This document shows positions 18,726-26,054 of a stretch of 64,000 bases of DNA, one piece after another (the first letter of the stretch is position 1; the number at the start of each line of letters is the position of its first letter). The stretch comes from Brevibacillus antibioticus (lineage in GTDB: Bacteria; Bacillota; Bacilli; Brevibacillales; Brevibacillaceae), in the NCBI RefSeq assembly GCF_005217615.1, contig NZ_SZNK01000001.1, positions 2,437,501-2,501,500 on the forward strand, written 5' to 3'. The notes below the pieces were generated by a model, which did no database searches, was not told where the DNA came from, and saw only the letters and a list, made by a program, of their open reading frames with translations. The position numbers and the translations under genes were made by a program.

Positions 18726-19244
18726 TTAGAACATCAGGATGACGACCAAGAGTCCACCTAAAAAGCCCAAACTCTTGTACATTTTTTCGTACTTTTCCTG
18801 TTCTGCACGAGCCTCCTCTTCCAGCCCTCGCAGGTGAGTGACAGCTAGGCGCAAATGCTTTTGCTGGTCTTCCCGATCGGATGATCCGAGTACCTGACCT
18901 AGACTCTCAAGCACCTCTCGCTCTTGTCTTCGCAAGGCGGTTTGGGTCCAGAGTCTATTCATAGCCTGTTGCAAGGCTTCCTCAGCCGAATGCACCTTTT
19001 CTGTCTGCAGGAATTCTGCGGCCAGCAGAAATACTTTCCCTACCTCTTCGGAAACGCGATGACCGACCTTCACAAACGCCCGCTGTAATGGAGTCATCCC
19101 GAACACGATTTCCGTTTCGAGCATTTGTAGAGCTACGAGCAGAGCCCGAAGCTGAACGGGACGATTCGCGTAATACTTGCCGATCTGCCACCCAACCATC
19201 GACGCCGAAAACAGGATGAGTACGGCTCCCATCAGCTTGACCAT
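18726..19244 (-). CDS. spoIIIAB: Stage III sporulation protein AB
   Basis: A 172-residue protein with an N-terminal transmembrane helix (about 4-21), a long helical soluble domain containing LVALQMLETEIVFGMTPLQRAF, and a C-terminal helix (about 152-172). It resembles GspF-type platform proteins, and in the channel model it works with the SpoIIIAA ATPase. Its start overlaps the spoIIIAA end by 13 bp. Confidence 0.93.
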   Translation of the reverse strand: MVKLMGAVLILFSASMVGWQIGKYYANRPVQLRALLVALQMLETEIVFGMTPLQRAFVKVGHRVSEEVGKVFLLAAEFLQTEKVHSAEEALQQAMNRLWTQTALRRQEREVLESLGQVLGSSDREDQQKHLRLAVTHLRGLEEEARAEQEKYEKMYKSLGFLGGLLVVILMF

Positions 19245-20194
19245 GCAACCTTCTCCCTTTCAACCAGGTTCATGCTTTGATCGTAGATAGCCTGGATCGT
19301 TCCGACACCTTTTGCGCGGCTGAGTACAATATAGCGAAAAAAGGCTCCATACCGAATCAGCTTGCCCAGCATGGGGCGTTCGGCTACTTCCTTGACGCTC
19401 GCTCCATGTGCCGAGCAAATGACGGCTACCCCTGCATGAATCGCTTCCCATACTGCGTCGCCATCCTCCGCTCTTCCCACCTCGTCCACAATCAAAACAT
19501 CAGGAGACATGGAGCGAATCAGCATCATCATCCCGACAGCTTTTGGGCAAGCATCCAGCACATCCGTTCGCGGACCGACATCTCGTTGTGGAACCCCCTG
19601 CAAGCATCCCGCCAACTCAGAACGCTCGTCCACAATTCCTACCTTGCGACTGGAAGACCACTCGCTCCCGTAGCTGATGGTTCGCGCCATATCACGCAAC
19701 AAGGTTGTCTTCCCGCACTGGGGTGGGGAGATGAGTAGCGTGTTCAGCAATTTCCCATCCTCAAACAAATACGGCATGACCTTCCTAGCCGCGCCTTTTT
19801 TCTCGCGGGCAATTCGGATGTTGAAGCTGGTCACATCTCTGATTCCCTTCACTTCGCCTTTATCCAGCACCACTTTCCCCGCAATGCCAATGCGATGACC
19901 GCCAACTACCGTGATGTAACCCCTTTTCAACTCTTCTTCCAAGGCATAGAGAGAATGCTGGCTGACCTGGTTTAAGAGCTTTGCAGCCTCTTCTGCTGAA
20001 AACAGCCATCCTTGGGCAGGTATCGGGGTGATTTGTCCCGACGGTGTCACATAGCTAGATTGTTGGCCAAACCGGACTTCTAGCGGTTGGTTTTGCCGAA
20101 GCCGAATCTCTTCCATATTTTCTCTTACCGCGATAGGAAGGGCCGTCAAAATCGTGCGTAAAGTTGCTGGCAAAATCGCCAAAATCTCATTCAT
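19232..20194 (-). CDS. spoIIIAA: Stage III sporulation protein AA (secretion ATPase)
   Basis: AAA/GspE-like ATPase that energises the SpoIIIA channel in the mother cell, needed for late sigma-G activity. The 320-residue product has Walker A SPPQCGKTTLLRD (about residues 152-164), a Walker B in VLIVDEVGRAED, and the start MNEILAILPATLR. The ATG at 20194 has AAAGGAGGG at 6 nt; in-frame codons upstream to 20278 lack a site. It is the first gene of the eight-gene operon, behind a sigma-E-like promoter. Confidence 0.95.
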   Translation of the reverse strand: MNEILAILPATLRTILTALPIAVRENMEEIRLRQNQPLEVRFGQQSSYVTPSGQITPIPAQGWLFSAEEAAKLLNQVSQHSLYALEEELKRGYITVVGGHRIGIAGKVVLDKGEVKGIRDVTSFNIRIAREKKGAARKVMPYLFEDGKLLNTLLISPPQCGKTTLLRDMARTISYGSEWSSSRKVGIVDERSELAGCLQGVPQRDVGPRTDVLDACPKAVGMMMLIRSMSPDVLIVDEVGRAEDGDAVWEAIHAGVAVICSAHGASVKEVAERPMLGKLIRYGAFFRYIVLSRAKGVGTIQAIYDQSMNLVEREKVAWSS

Positions 20195-20246
20195 CCGGTA
20201 CCCTCCTTTTGCAGCATTCTGCCTTTGTACACGTTGTCTTACCTCC

Positions 20247-20276
20247 ATCCTATGCTGAGGTGGACGAGATTTATGC
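20247..20276 (-). promoter_or_regulatory. Sigma-E-like promoter of the spoIIIA operon
   Basis: On the minus strand GCATAAA (20270-20276) is followed after 15 bp by CATAGGAT (20247-20254). This fits the sigma-E pattern (-35 ATA core, -10 CATAnnnT), and the operon is sigma-E controlled in B. subtilis. The start codon is about 50 bp downstream. Confidence 0.6.
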
Positions 20277-20279
20277 AAA

Positions 20280-20320
20280 AAAAATAGCTTGCTCTCGTGC
20301 TAGAACGCGAGTAGCAAGCT
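20280..20320 (-). terminator. Terminator after the acidic CD1247-type gene
   Basis: Stem AGCTTGCT (20286-20293) pairs with AGCAAGCT (20313-20320), extended by an inner CTCG/CGAG. An eight-T run follows on the minus strand. It isolates the upstream gene from the spoIIIA promoter. Confidence 0.8.
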
Positions 20321-20340
20321 TTTCCTATGTAGCTCATCGA

Positions 20341-20811
20341 TTATCTGTTTTTCTTGTTATCCACTGGCTCTATTACATAGTGTCGGTAGCCTTCCTCATC
20401 TTTGCCCTCGTGCAGATAGATTTCTTTCTGGCAGCTAGGGCATGCGAACTCGTAGGTCGTATCGAGATGGGGATCTACTTGTCCTTCATACAGTTGTGCA
20501 TCTTCATCATCATCCAAATCGTAGAAAGTCGCGTACTCGTCGTCTTCATCCTCACAATCGACAACGGTCTCGTACAAGTCATCATCTTCAAAAAGGTAGA
20601 GCTCAATGTCCTCCAAGTCGTCATCCAAGGCCTCTACATAATCCTCTGCCTCTTCTACTCGCGCGTGAAGCTCTCGTAGCTCCCCCTGCACCTCACCTAG
20701 AATCTCAATCATCTCTACCATAATTTTTCCTTCGGGGCTCTTCTCCCCCACTTCCAACCCATCTGCCAAACCTTGCAAGTATGCGATTCGATTCGCCAAT
20801 GATTCTGGCAT
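20341..20811 (-). CDS. Acidic CD1247-type N-terminal domain protein
   Basis: A 156-residue protein of unknown function. The N-terminus (MPESLANRIAYLQGLADGLE, residues 1-20) matches the domain often named CD1247 N-terminal. The middle (about 50-120) is extremely rich in Asp and Glu, with several runs of DDD/EDED. A C-terminal piece with FACPSCQKEIYLHEG suggests a two-cysteine knuckle, half of a zinc ribbon. The ATG at 20811 follows GGGAGGGA. It is immediately upstream of spoIIIA and has its own terminator. The function is not assigned. Confidence 0.75.
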   Translation of the reverse strand: MPESLANRIAYLQGLADGLEVGEKSPEGKIMVEMIEILGEVQGELRELHARVEEAEDYVEALDDDLEDIELYLFEDDDLYETVVDCEDEDDEYATFYDLDDDEDAQLYEGQVDPHLDTTYEFACPSCQKEIYLHEGKDEEGYRHYVIEPVDNKKNR

Positions 20812-20890
20812 CCACATTCCCTCCCATCCAATCTCTCCCACTTATCGTTCCCCAACGTGATGTCATTTACGAATGGAAGGAAATGGGTAA

Positions 20891-21154
20891 TTATTTGCGG
20901 ACGCCAATCAAGATGCACGAGATCCCCACCAGAATCCAAGCAATTTTGGCGAAGCTAATCCGATCCGACATGCCTAATAAACCGATTGTCGTGGTAGTGA
21001 TCAAGATAATTGGCCCGACTATCGCAAGACCTGAATTAATGAGCAGAGCTTTTTCGACCTGGTTTACTTTCAAAATGAGCAAAGCTGCAATGATCTCGAT
21101 ACTACCTGAGAAGATCCTAAGAGCTGCCATCCCCATAATCGCTTTTTCCAACAT
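20891..21154 (-). CDS. yqhV: YqhV family (DUF2619) membrane protein
   Basis: An 87-residue protein with three hydrophobic segments (about residues 8-30, 38-57 and 65-84) and the family start MLEKAIMGMAALRIFSGSIE. In B. subtilis the homologue lies directly upstream of spoIIIAA, as here with one gene inserted. The function is unknown; a sporulation role is inferred only from context. The start follows a GGAGGGGAGG-like site. Confidence 0.85.
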   Translation of the reverse strand: MLEKAIMGMAALRIFSGSIEIIAALLILKVNQVEKALLINSGLAIVGPIILITTTTIGLLGMSDRISFAKIAWILVGISCILIGVRK

Positions 21155-21260
21155 ACCGTCTCGTCCTCCCCTCCTTTCACTCTATGCCTGTACCACATCA
21201 TTTCAGCACTTTTTGCATTTCCACTATAGGCTTTTGCCCTCACTCCTCCCCTCCACTGGG

Positions 21261-21268
21261 CATACACT
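21261..21268 (+). promoter_or_regulatory. Sporulation-type -10 element upstream of phosphosulfolactate synthase
   Basis: CATACACT matches the CATAnnnT -10 used by sigma-E and sigma-K and lies 35 bp before the start codon. No clear sigma-E -35 was seen; an AC dinucleotide 17 bp upstream would fit sigma-K. Tentative. Confidence 0.35.
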
Positions 21269-21302
21269 GAACCATACGCCTAGAGAAATGAGGAACTTGC
21301 CG

Positions 21303-22124
21303 ATGATAGAGTGTGATCAGTCGTTTTTGCCTGAAAGCTGGGCAAATCCGTCCGGGCAATTTCGAGAAAAGCCCCGTACGAAGGGCTTAACCATGGTCAT
21401 TGACAAAGGCCTTGGGCTTACCGCTTATTCCGACTTATTAGCGCTGGCTGCTCCTTATATTGATCTATACAAACTCGGCTTTGGCACCATCGCTTTGTAC
21501 CCCCTCGAAATTCTCAACCAAAAATTGACCCTCGCAAAACAAAATGGCGTACACATCATGCCAGGAGGAACTTTTTTTGAAATCGCCATTCGCCACAATA
21601 CAATTGCAGATTATATGAAGCTGATTCGCTCCCTCGGTTTTTCTGCTGTAGAAATATCCGATGGAACGTTCCCTTTATCCTTCGCACAGCGTCAGGAAGC
21701 CATCAATTACGCGTTAGACAATGATCTGGTGGTGTACACAGAGGTCGGAAAAAAAACGGCCGAGTATCGCGCATGTCGAGAGGAATTACTGGAGACCCTC
21801 AGCTTTGACCTGCACAATGGTGCCAGTCACGTTATTGTGGAAGCCAGAGAAAGTGGTACTGTCGGCGTGTGTGACGGGGATGGCAAGATTGACGATTCCT
21901 TCGTTTTGGACATTGTATCCGGGGCCAAAGAAAAAGCCTCCCGCCTGATTTGGGAGGCACCACAAAAAGATCAGCAGGTCTGCTTTATCAAGACTATTGG
22001 CAGCGACGTTAATCTCGGAAATATTGCCTCTACGGATGTATTCTCTTTGGAGACGCTACGGCGAGGATTGCGCGGCGATACAGCCCTAATCATGGATAGA
22101 GGGAGATGTTATCCGTGCGAATAG
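21303..22124 (+). CDS. comA: Phosphosulfolactate synthase (ComA, YitD-type)
   Basis: Adds sulfite to phosphoenolpyruvate to give (2R)-phospho-3-sulfolactate. The 273-residue TIM-barrel product has the family segments KGLTMVIDKGLGL, LYKLGFGTIALYP, VEISDGTFPL and HVIVEARESG. It is not the competence regulator that shares the symbol. The ATG at 21303 follows GAGGA. In Bacillus the pathway makes sulfolactate, a major spore solute, and the gene overlaps comB and faces the spoIIIA region. The final dehydrogenase of coenzyme M synthesis is not in this window. Confidence 0.92.
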   Translation: MIECDQSFLPESWANPSGQFREKPRTKGLTMVIDKGLGLTAYSDLLALAAPYIDLYKLGFGTIALYPLEILNQKLTLAKQNGVHIMPGGTFFEIAIRHNTIADYMKLIRSLGFSAVEISDGTFPLSFAQRQEAINYALDNDLVVYTEVGKKTAEYRACREELLETLSFDLHNGASHVIVEARESGTVGVCDGDGKIDDSFVLDIVSGAKEKASRLIWEAPQKDQQVCFIKTIGSDVNLGNIASTDVFSLETLRRGLRGDTALIMDRGRCYPCE

Positions 22125-22831
22125 AAGTGGTGCCGACTGTGGAAGAAATTCGTTTTGAACAAATCAGCAATCATGTAGTCATCGTCATTGATGTGCTTCG
22201 TGCATCCAGTACGATTGTCACCGCATTAGGTAATGGATTTTCCTGCGTCATCCCGGTCGAAACGATTGGGCAAGCGAACTCGCTCCGCACGGGCGACTGC
22301 ATTTTGGCCGGTGAACGCCACTGTAAAAAAATCCCCGAATTCGACTGCAACAACTCACCAACCGAAATCGCAGCACTCGGAAAAACGGGGAGCCAGCTTA
22401 TTCTCACCACGACGAACGGGACTCGCGCGATCCAAAAAGCAGAACGTGCCACTGCTCTGTTGATTGGCTGCTTTTTGAATGCCACCGCATGCATTCAGCA
22501 CGCTCTTTCTTATCATCTCGACATTACTCTGTACTGTGCTGGGACTCGTTCGGAATTCGCTCTGGAAGACGGTCTGGCGGCCGGCTTGATGATTGTGCAG
22601 GCACAACAATCATTACCGAGTATCCAAATTTGTGATCTGGGTGAAGTTCTAAAAGCGAGCTACCTTTACTACGATGGAAAACTGAGCGAGCTGTTACCCC
22701 ACACAACAACTGGAAAAAGGCTCATCCAGCACCATCTTGCAAGCGATATACGGTACTGCGCTCAAGTCGATCAGTATCAAATCGTTCCTTATATCAAGGA
22801 GAAACGCATACTCCCACACCTTGTCTCATAA
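22115..22831 (+). CDS. comB: 2-phosphosulfolactate phosphatase (ComB, YitC-type)
   Basis: Removes phosphate from phosphosulfolactate to give sulfolactate. The 238-residue product has the family core VIVIDVLRASSTIVTAL, AGERHCKKIPEFDCNNSP and TTTNGTRAIQKA. The GTG at 22115 is 8 nt after AGGGAGA and overlaps the comA stop by 10 bp, showing translational coupling; an ATG at 22106 abuts the site. Together with comA it forms a two-gene sulfolactate unit. Confidence 0.93.
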   Translation: MRIEVVPTVEEIRFEQISNHVVIVIDVLRASSTIVTALGNGFSCVIPVETIGQANSLRTGDCILAGERHCKKIPEFDCNNSPTEIAALGKTGSQLILTTTNGTRAIQKAERATALLIGCFLNATACIQHALSYHLDITLYCAGTRSEFALEDGLAAGLMIVQAQQSLPSIQICDLGEVLKASYLYYDGKLSELLPHTTTGKRLIQHHLASDIRYCAQVDQYQIVPYIKEKRILPHLVS

Positions 22832-22866
22832 TGTGAAAGGAGAACAGGGACAGGGGTTTTGATGCC

Positions 22867-23334
22867 ATGCCAATGATGTCTGGAGAAGTGATGCTCGTCA
22901 TCCTAATCGTTATCGGTCTTATTGGGCGCTCACCGATTATTGCGACTGCCGCAAGTATATTGTTGGTGTTGAAGCTAACGGCACTGGAGCGTTTTTTCCC
23001 GACGGTGGAACGCCGGGGGCTTGAGCTAGGCCTGCTTTTCTTGACGATTTCCGTACTGGTTCCATTCGCCAGCGAAAAAATATCGTGGAAGGACGTCACC
23101 CCACTATTCACGACGGTAGTCGGACTGACAGCACTAGCTGGTGGAGCGATTGCCACCTGGATGAATGGGAAAGGACTTGACCTCTTGAGGTCTGAACCGC
23201 AAATGGTTGTCGGGCTGGTGATTGGGTCGATCATCGGTATTGTGTTTTTCCGAGGCATTCCCGTCGGACCTTTGATGGCTGCCGGGATTACAGCGTTTGT
23301 GTTGAAGCTGTGGGAGTGGTTTGGGAGTAAATAA
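22867..23334 (+). CDS. DUF441 family membrane protein
   Basis: A 155-residue polytopic membrane protein with four hydrophobic segments (about residues 8-24, 50-68, 82-98 and 118-150) and the family features [20 protein letters not shown] and [12 protein letters not shown]. The function is unknown. The exact ATG is uncertain among 22867, 22873 and 22876; a GGGG run precedes. It follows comB by 35 bp, but cotranscription is not proven. Confidence 0.85.
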   Translation: MPMMSGEVMLVILIVIGLIGRSPIIATAASILLVLKLTALERFFPTVERRGLELGLLFLTISVLVPFASEKISWKDVTPLFTTVVGLTALAGGAIATWMNGKGLDLLRSEPQMVVGLVIGSIIGIVFFRGIPVGPLMAAGITAFVLKLWEWFGSK

Positions 23335-23341
23335 AAACAGG

Positions 23342-23378
23342 AAATCCCCCTCTTTTATCGGAGGGGGATTTATCTTTT
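23342..23378. terminator. Bidirectional terminator between DUF441 gene and anti-sigma gene
   Basis: An 11-bp stem (AAATCCCCCTC at 23342-23352 with GAGGGGGATTT at 23361-23371) lies between two convergent genes, with a T-rich tail on the plus side. Confidence 0.85.
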
Positions 23379-23387
23379 CTGATTGGC

Positions 23388-25082
23388 TTACCGTTTGCTA
23401 GACGTTTTAAATGGGACTTCCCAATTCATCCCTTGGTATTGACGCCATTGCATCAAATGCTTCAGGCTCAGCTCTTTCGGTTGCTTTTCTAGATCACGGA
23501 TAAAAAAGGTCCCACTGACATGTACACGCCCATCCTTGTCTCTCTTGAATGTTTCTTCCATGAGCAATCGGTAGTCTTGCTTGGCGTCATCTTGCGCGCT
23601 CCATACCTCATTCCCGATGATACCTTCAGGCAGAACAGCCGTGAACGGGATGATGGCACCTTTACCGCTGTAGGTATGGTCCCCGATTTTTTCCTCGCCC
23701 TCCGTCGTTTTTAAGGTAAAGCCCGTAAAGGTGTACACACTGTCGTTATTCGTTACGGTCACCTTTTCTTTCATCAGCTTATCAACCGGAATGGTCGCTT
23801 GAAACTTCGCCGGCTCACCCAGGTACAGGGAGTGCAGCTTGAAAGTATACGTTTGGTCGTCAGCCAAAGGCGAGATGCCATTAAACTTCGTATACCGTTT
23901 CCCCTCGTCATGCAGTTGTCCTCGGTAGGGAGCTACCGTGTTTTTGCGAATTTGATTGAGTTTGTTCCCGTAAATAGAATCATCCCATCCTGCTACTACT
24001 TTTCCTTTTTCATCCACGATTTCATAGGCCAATCCGATGTCTATGAAATATCTCTCCACGAGCTTTGCATCTGTCCACACTCCTGGTACATCTTCCACAT
24101 CTTCCTTTACGACCCAACCATTTTCTTCTTTTATTTTTTGAACCTGCTTCGCTCGCTCTTCCGTCCACGTTGTCTCCAATTCAATCAAACTAACACTAGG
24201 CACAGTCTTAATGTTTTGCAACGCTACCTTAATGCCATGCGGGGTCATGAAATCTTTCCCGATCGTAGTTTCATTTGCTGCCGCTCTCGCCTTTTTCAAA
24301 TCCACTGGAAACTCCATCTTCCAGTTGCCTTCTTTTCCATCCAGCATCGTTGCGTCGACGCCAACAACCATTTCATCCAGTTGCGTCTTACTTTCTTTTA
24401 GGAATTGGAAGATATCATGACTAATGACAAGATATTCGCCTTCCTCCCCGTAGCTAAAGCCCCCTCCATCTGGATTGAGCTCTTCACCTGACTTCGTTTT
24501 ATACGTAAGGTTCACTTCGATTTTACTTGGTTCAAACGGGATCCGCTTGCCATTTTGATCGACTACTTGAGCGAAGATAGCCATTCGCACCGGATCAGCA
24601 ACCACTTCTTTCACATTCAATGTAATTCCTTGATCGGTCTCGCTCTTATTGATGGCTTGGGCATAGCCTTTTTCGGCTGCCTGCTTCATTCCGGTGTCTA
24701 TGCCTTGGATGGACTGAATGACACTGTTTACATAGCTCGCAAAAGTTGGTGACACCATGGACCCAAACGTAATAATCGCTGTAACACTCGCTACGGCTAA
24801 CGCGGTTTTTTTCAAAATAGTTACACTCCTCTTTTTCCAATTTGATTTTGGTGTAGGAGTACGCACAGTCTCTAATGCCATCATTACCTGAGCAGTAAAG
24901 TCGATTGGCAACGTACTGGGGACTCGCAGGCTCGAATAGTCCTCGCCGCTCTTATCTTCGTCCACCATCTGCCGCTGACAGCACAGGCACGCTTCTACGT
25001 GTTGTTCCATCAGCCTGGCTTCGTCAGAAGATAATTCTCCAACCAAATACTTGCGCAATTGTTCAGTTTTGGAGCAGTTCAT
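23388..25082 (-). CDS. Anti-sigma factor with zinc finger and DUF4179-type extracytoplasmic region
   Basis: A 564-residue membrane protein expected to hold the adjacent ECF sigma factor inactive. The N-terminus has the zinc anti-sigma motif H28-x3-C32-x2-C35 (HVEACLCC), then a basic stretch and one transmembrane helix (about residues 92-112). The large extracytoplasmic part resembles DUF4179/DUF5643 proteins, with beta-rich repeats such as FTGFTLKTTEGEEKIGD. The ATG at 25082 follows AAGGGG. It overlaps the sigma gene by 20 bp. The stimulus is not known. Confidence 0.88.
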   Translation of the reverse strand: MNCSKTEQLRKYLVGELSSDEARLMEQHVEACLCCQRQMVDEDKSGEDYSSLRVPSTLPIDFTAQVMMALETVRTPTPKSNWKKRSVTILKKTALAVASVTAIITFGSMVSPTFASYVNSVIQSIQGIDTGMKQAAEKGYAQAINKSETDQGITLNVKEVVADPVRMAIFAQVVDQNGKRIPFEPSKIEVNLTYKTKSGEELNPDGGGFSYGEEGEYLVISHDIFQFLKESKTQLDEMVVGVDATMLDGKEGNWKMEFPVDLKKARAAANETTIGKDFMTPHGIKVALQNIKTVPSVSLIELETTWTEERAKQVQKIKEENGWVVKEDVEDVPGVWTDAKLVERYFIDIGLAYEIVDEKGKVVAGWDDSIYGNKLNQIRKNTVAPYRGQLHDEGKRYTKFNGISPLADDQTYTFKLHSLYLGEPAKFQATIPVDKLMKEKVTVTNNDSVYTFTGFTLKTTEGEEKIGDHTYSGKGAIIPFTAVLPEGIIGNEVWSAQDDAKQDYRLLMEETFKRDKDGRVHVSGTFFIRDLEKQPKELSLKHLMQWRQYQGMNWEVPFKTSSKR

Positions 25083-25632
25083 ATATAGCACCCCTTCCTG
25101 ACCTTTCTTGCGCCATACTTGCCCGGAGCTTTTTCTTGGCGTGATGAATGCGCATTTGCACGGTTGTAATCGGGATATGCAGAATTTCGCTAATCTCCTT
25201 GTAACTCAACTGCTCCATGTATTTCAGCAGAAACACAATGCGGTATTCCTCACCCAGCGCCATGATTTGTTGTTGCAAGGCGCCTTTCTTTTCCTTTTCC
25301 AAATAAGCTTTTTCGGGTGTATCTGTTTCAATCAGTCTGGTTTCTTCCAATGGCGTTTTAAGGTAGCGCTTGTTCTTGCGCCACGCATCGACGCACAAAT
25401 TGGACGCAATCCGATAGAGCCAAGCCAAAAAAGCATCCGTCGGCCTATATTTGTCCAACTGACAGTACGCCTTGATGAAAGCCTCCTGCGTCAGGTCCTG
25501 GGCATCCTGCTGCTGTCCTGTCATGCGATATAGATAGCTGTATAATCGATCCTTGTACTTGTCGACCAGGTACGAGTAGGCATCGCGATTACCTCCTTGC
25601 ACCTGTTGTATGAACAACCAATCATCCTGCAA
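25063..25632 (-). CDS. ECF-type RNA polymerase sigma factor
   Basis: A 189-residue sigma-70 family protein with region 2 (about residues 20-85, containing DAQDLTQEAFIKAYCQL) and region 4 (about 125-175, containing YKEISEILHIPITTVQMRIHHAKKKLR). It is translationally coupled to its anti-sigma factor by overlap. The start has TAGGAGG upstream. Autoregulation is likely for the class, but I could not identify its own promoter. The leader carries the 12-bp palindrome at 25661-25672. Confidence 0.92.
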   Translation of the reverse strand: MQDDWLFIQQVQGGNRDAYSYLVDKYKDRLYSYLYRMTGQQQDAQDLTQEAFIKAYCQLDKYRPTDAFLAWLYRIASNLCVDAWRKNKRYLKTPLEETRLIETDTPEKAYLEKEKKGALQQQIMALGEEYRIVFLLKYMEQLSYKEISEILHIPITTVQMRIHHAKKKLRASMAQERSGRGAIYELLQN

Positions 25633-25660
25633 AAGGAAATCCTCCTATTTCAAAAAAGTT

Positions 25661-25672
25661 CGCTGCGCAGCG
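25661..25672. repeat. 12-bp perfect palindrome in the sigma-factor leader
   Basis: CGCTGCGCAGCG lies about 30-40 bp upstream of the sigma-factor start codon on the minus strand. It could be an operator or an RNA hairpin in the leader; function unknown. Confidence 0.5.
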
Positions 25673-25771
25673 TTCGTTTTGGCAGGCTCATATGGATTAA
25701 CGGATCAGTTTGTATTTTCTTTCCATAAATGATTACATTTTTTTAAAAAAGTTTGAGTCAACATAGTGGAG

Positions 25772-25983
25772 GAGAAGAAAAAGCACAGTTCTCTTCGACT
25801 CTGACACGCCAGCATGGGGGGATTGACTGGCCGTCTCCACTTCAAAAAGGGGACCGTCGAGCCAAAGCCACCCTACGGGCGGAAGTTTCTCAAAGAAGAA
25901 GTGTTCGACAAGCGGGTCCCCTTTTTGAAGTTCCGACTGGGTAGGCGATGTCAAGGTCTACGAGCCCTGTGCTTTTTCTTCTC
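25772..25983. repeat. Large nested inverted repeat
   Basis: Two separate 17-bp perfect complementary pairs are nested. The outer pair is 25772-25788 with 25967-25983 (GAGAAGAAAAAGCACAG arm). The inner pair is 25839-25855 with 25915-25931 (ACTTCAAAAAGGGGACC arm). A partly matching TGACACGCC/GGCGATGTCA lies between them, and the 59-nt apical region is closed by GTCGA/TCGAC. As RNA it would form a hairpin of about 210 nt; as DNA it resembles two diverged inverted copies of one element. No transposase is present. Confidence 0.75.
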
Positions 25984-26017
25984 GCCAGCTTTGGTGGTCG
26001 AGCGATCTACACAACAT

Positions 26018-26044
26018 AAGAAAACCGCCCTTAATAAAGGCGGT
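26018..26044 (-). terminator. Terminator after the aminoglycoside adenylyltransferase gene
   Basis: Stem ACCGCC (26024-26029) pairs with GGCGGT (26039-26044), followed by TTTTCTT on the minus strand. It lies 11 bp after the stop codon. Confidence 0.8.
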
Positions 26045-26054
26045 CGAATGGCCA

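Larger units (their letters stand above)
25633..26054. other. Non-coding region between sigma gene and aadK-like gene
   Basis: No credible gene occupies this 0.4 kb stretch. It holds the sigma-gene leader with a CGCTGCGCAGCG palindrome (25661-25672), the nested inverted repeat described separately, and the terminator of the adenylyltransferase gene. Open frames inside it are composed of repeat-arm sequence and have no ribosome binding sites. Confidence 0.7.

Noticed and set aside
20781-21302. N-terminal extension of the phosphosulfolactate synthase frame
   Set aside because: It would overlap yqhV and the acidic gene antisense; the family start is at 21303 with a proper site.
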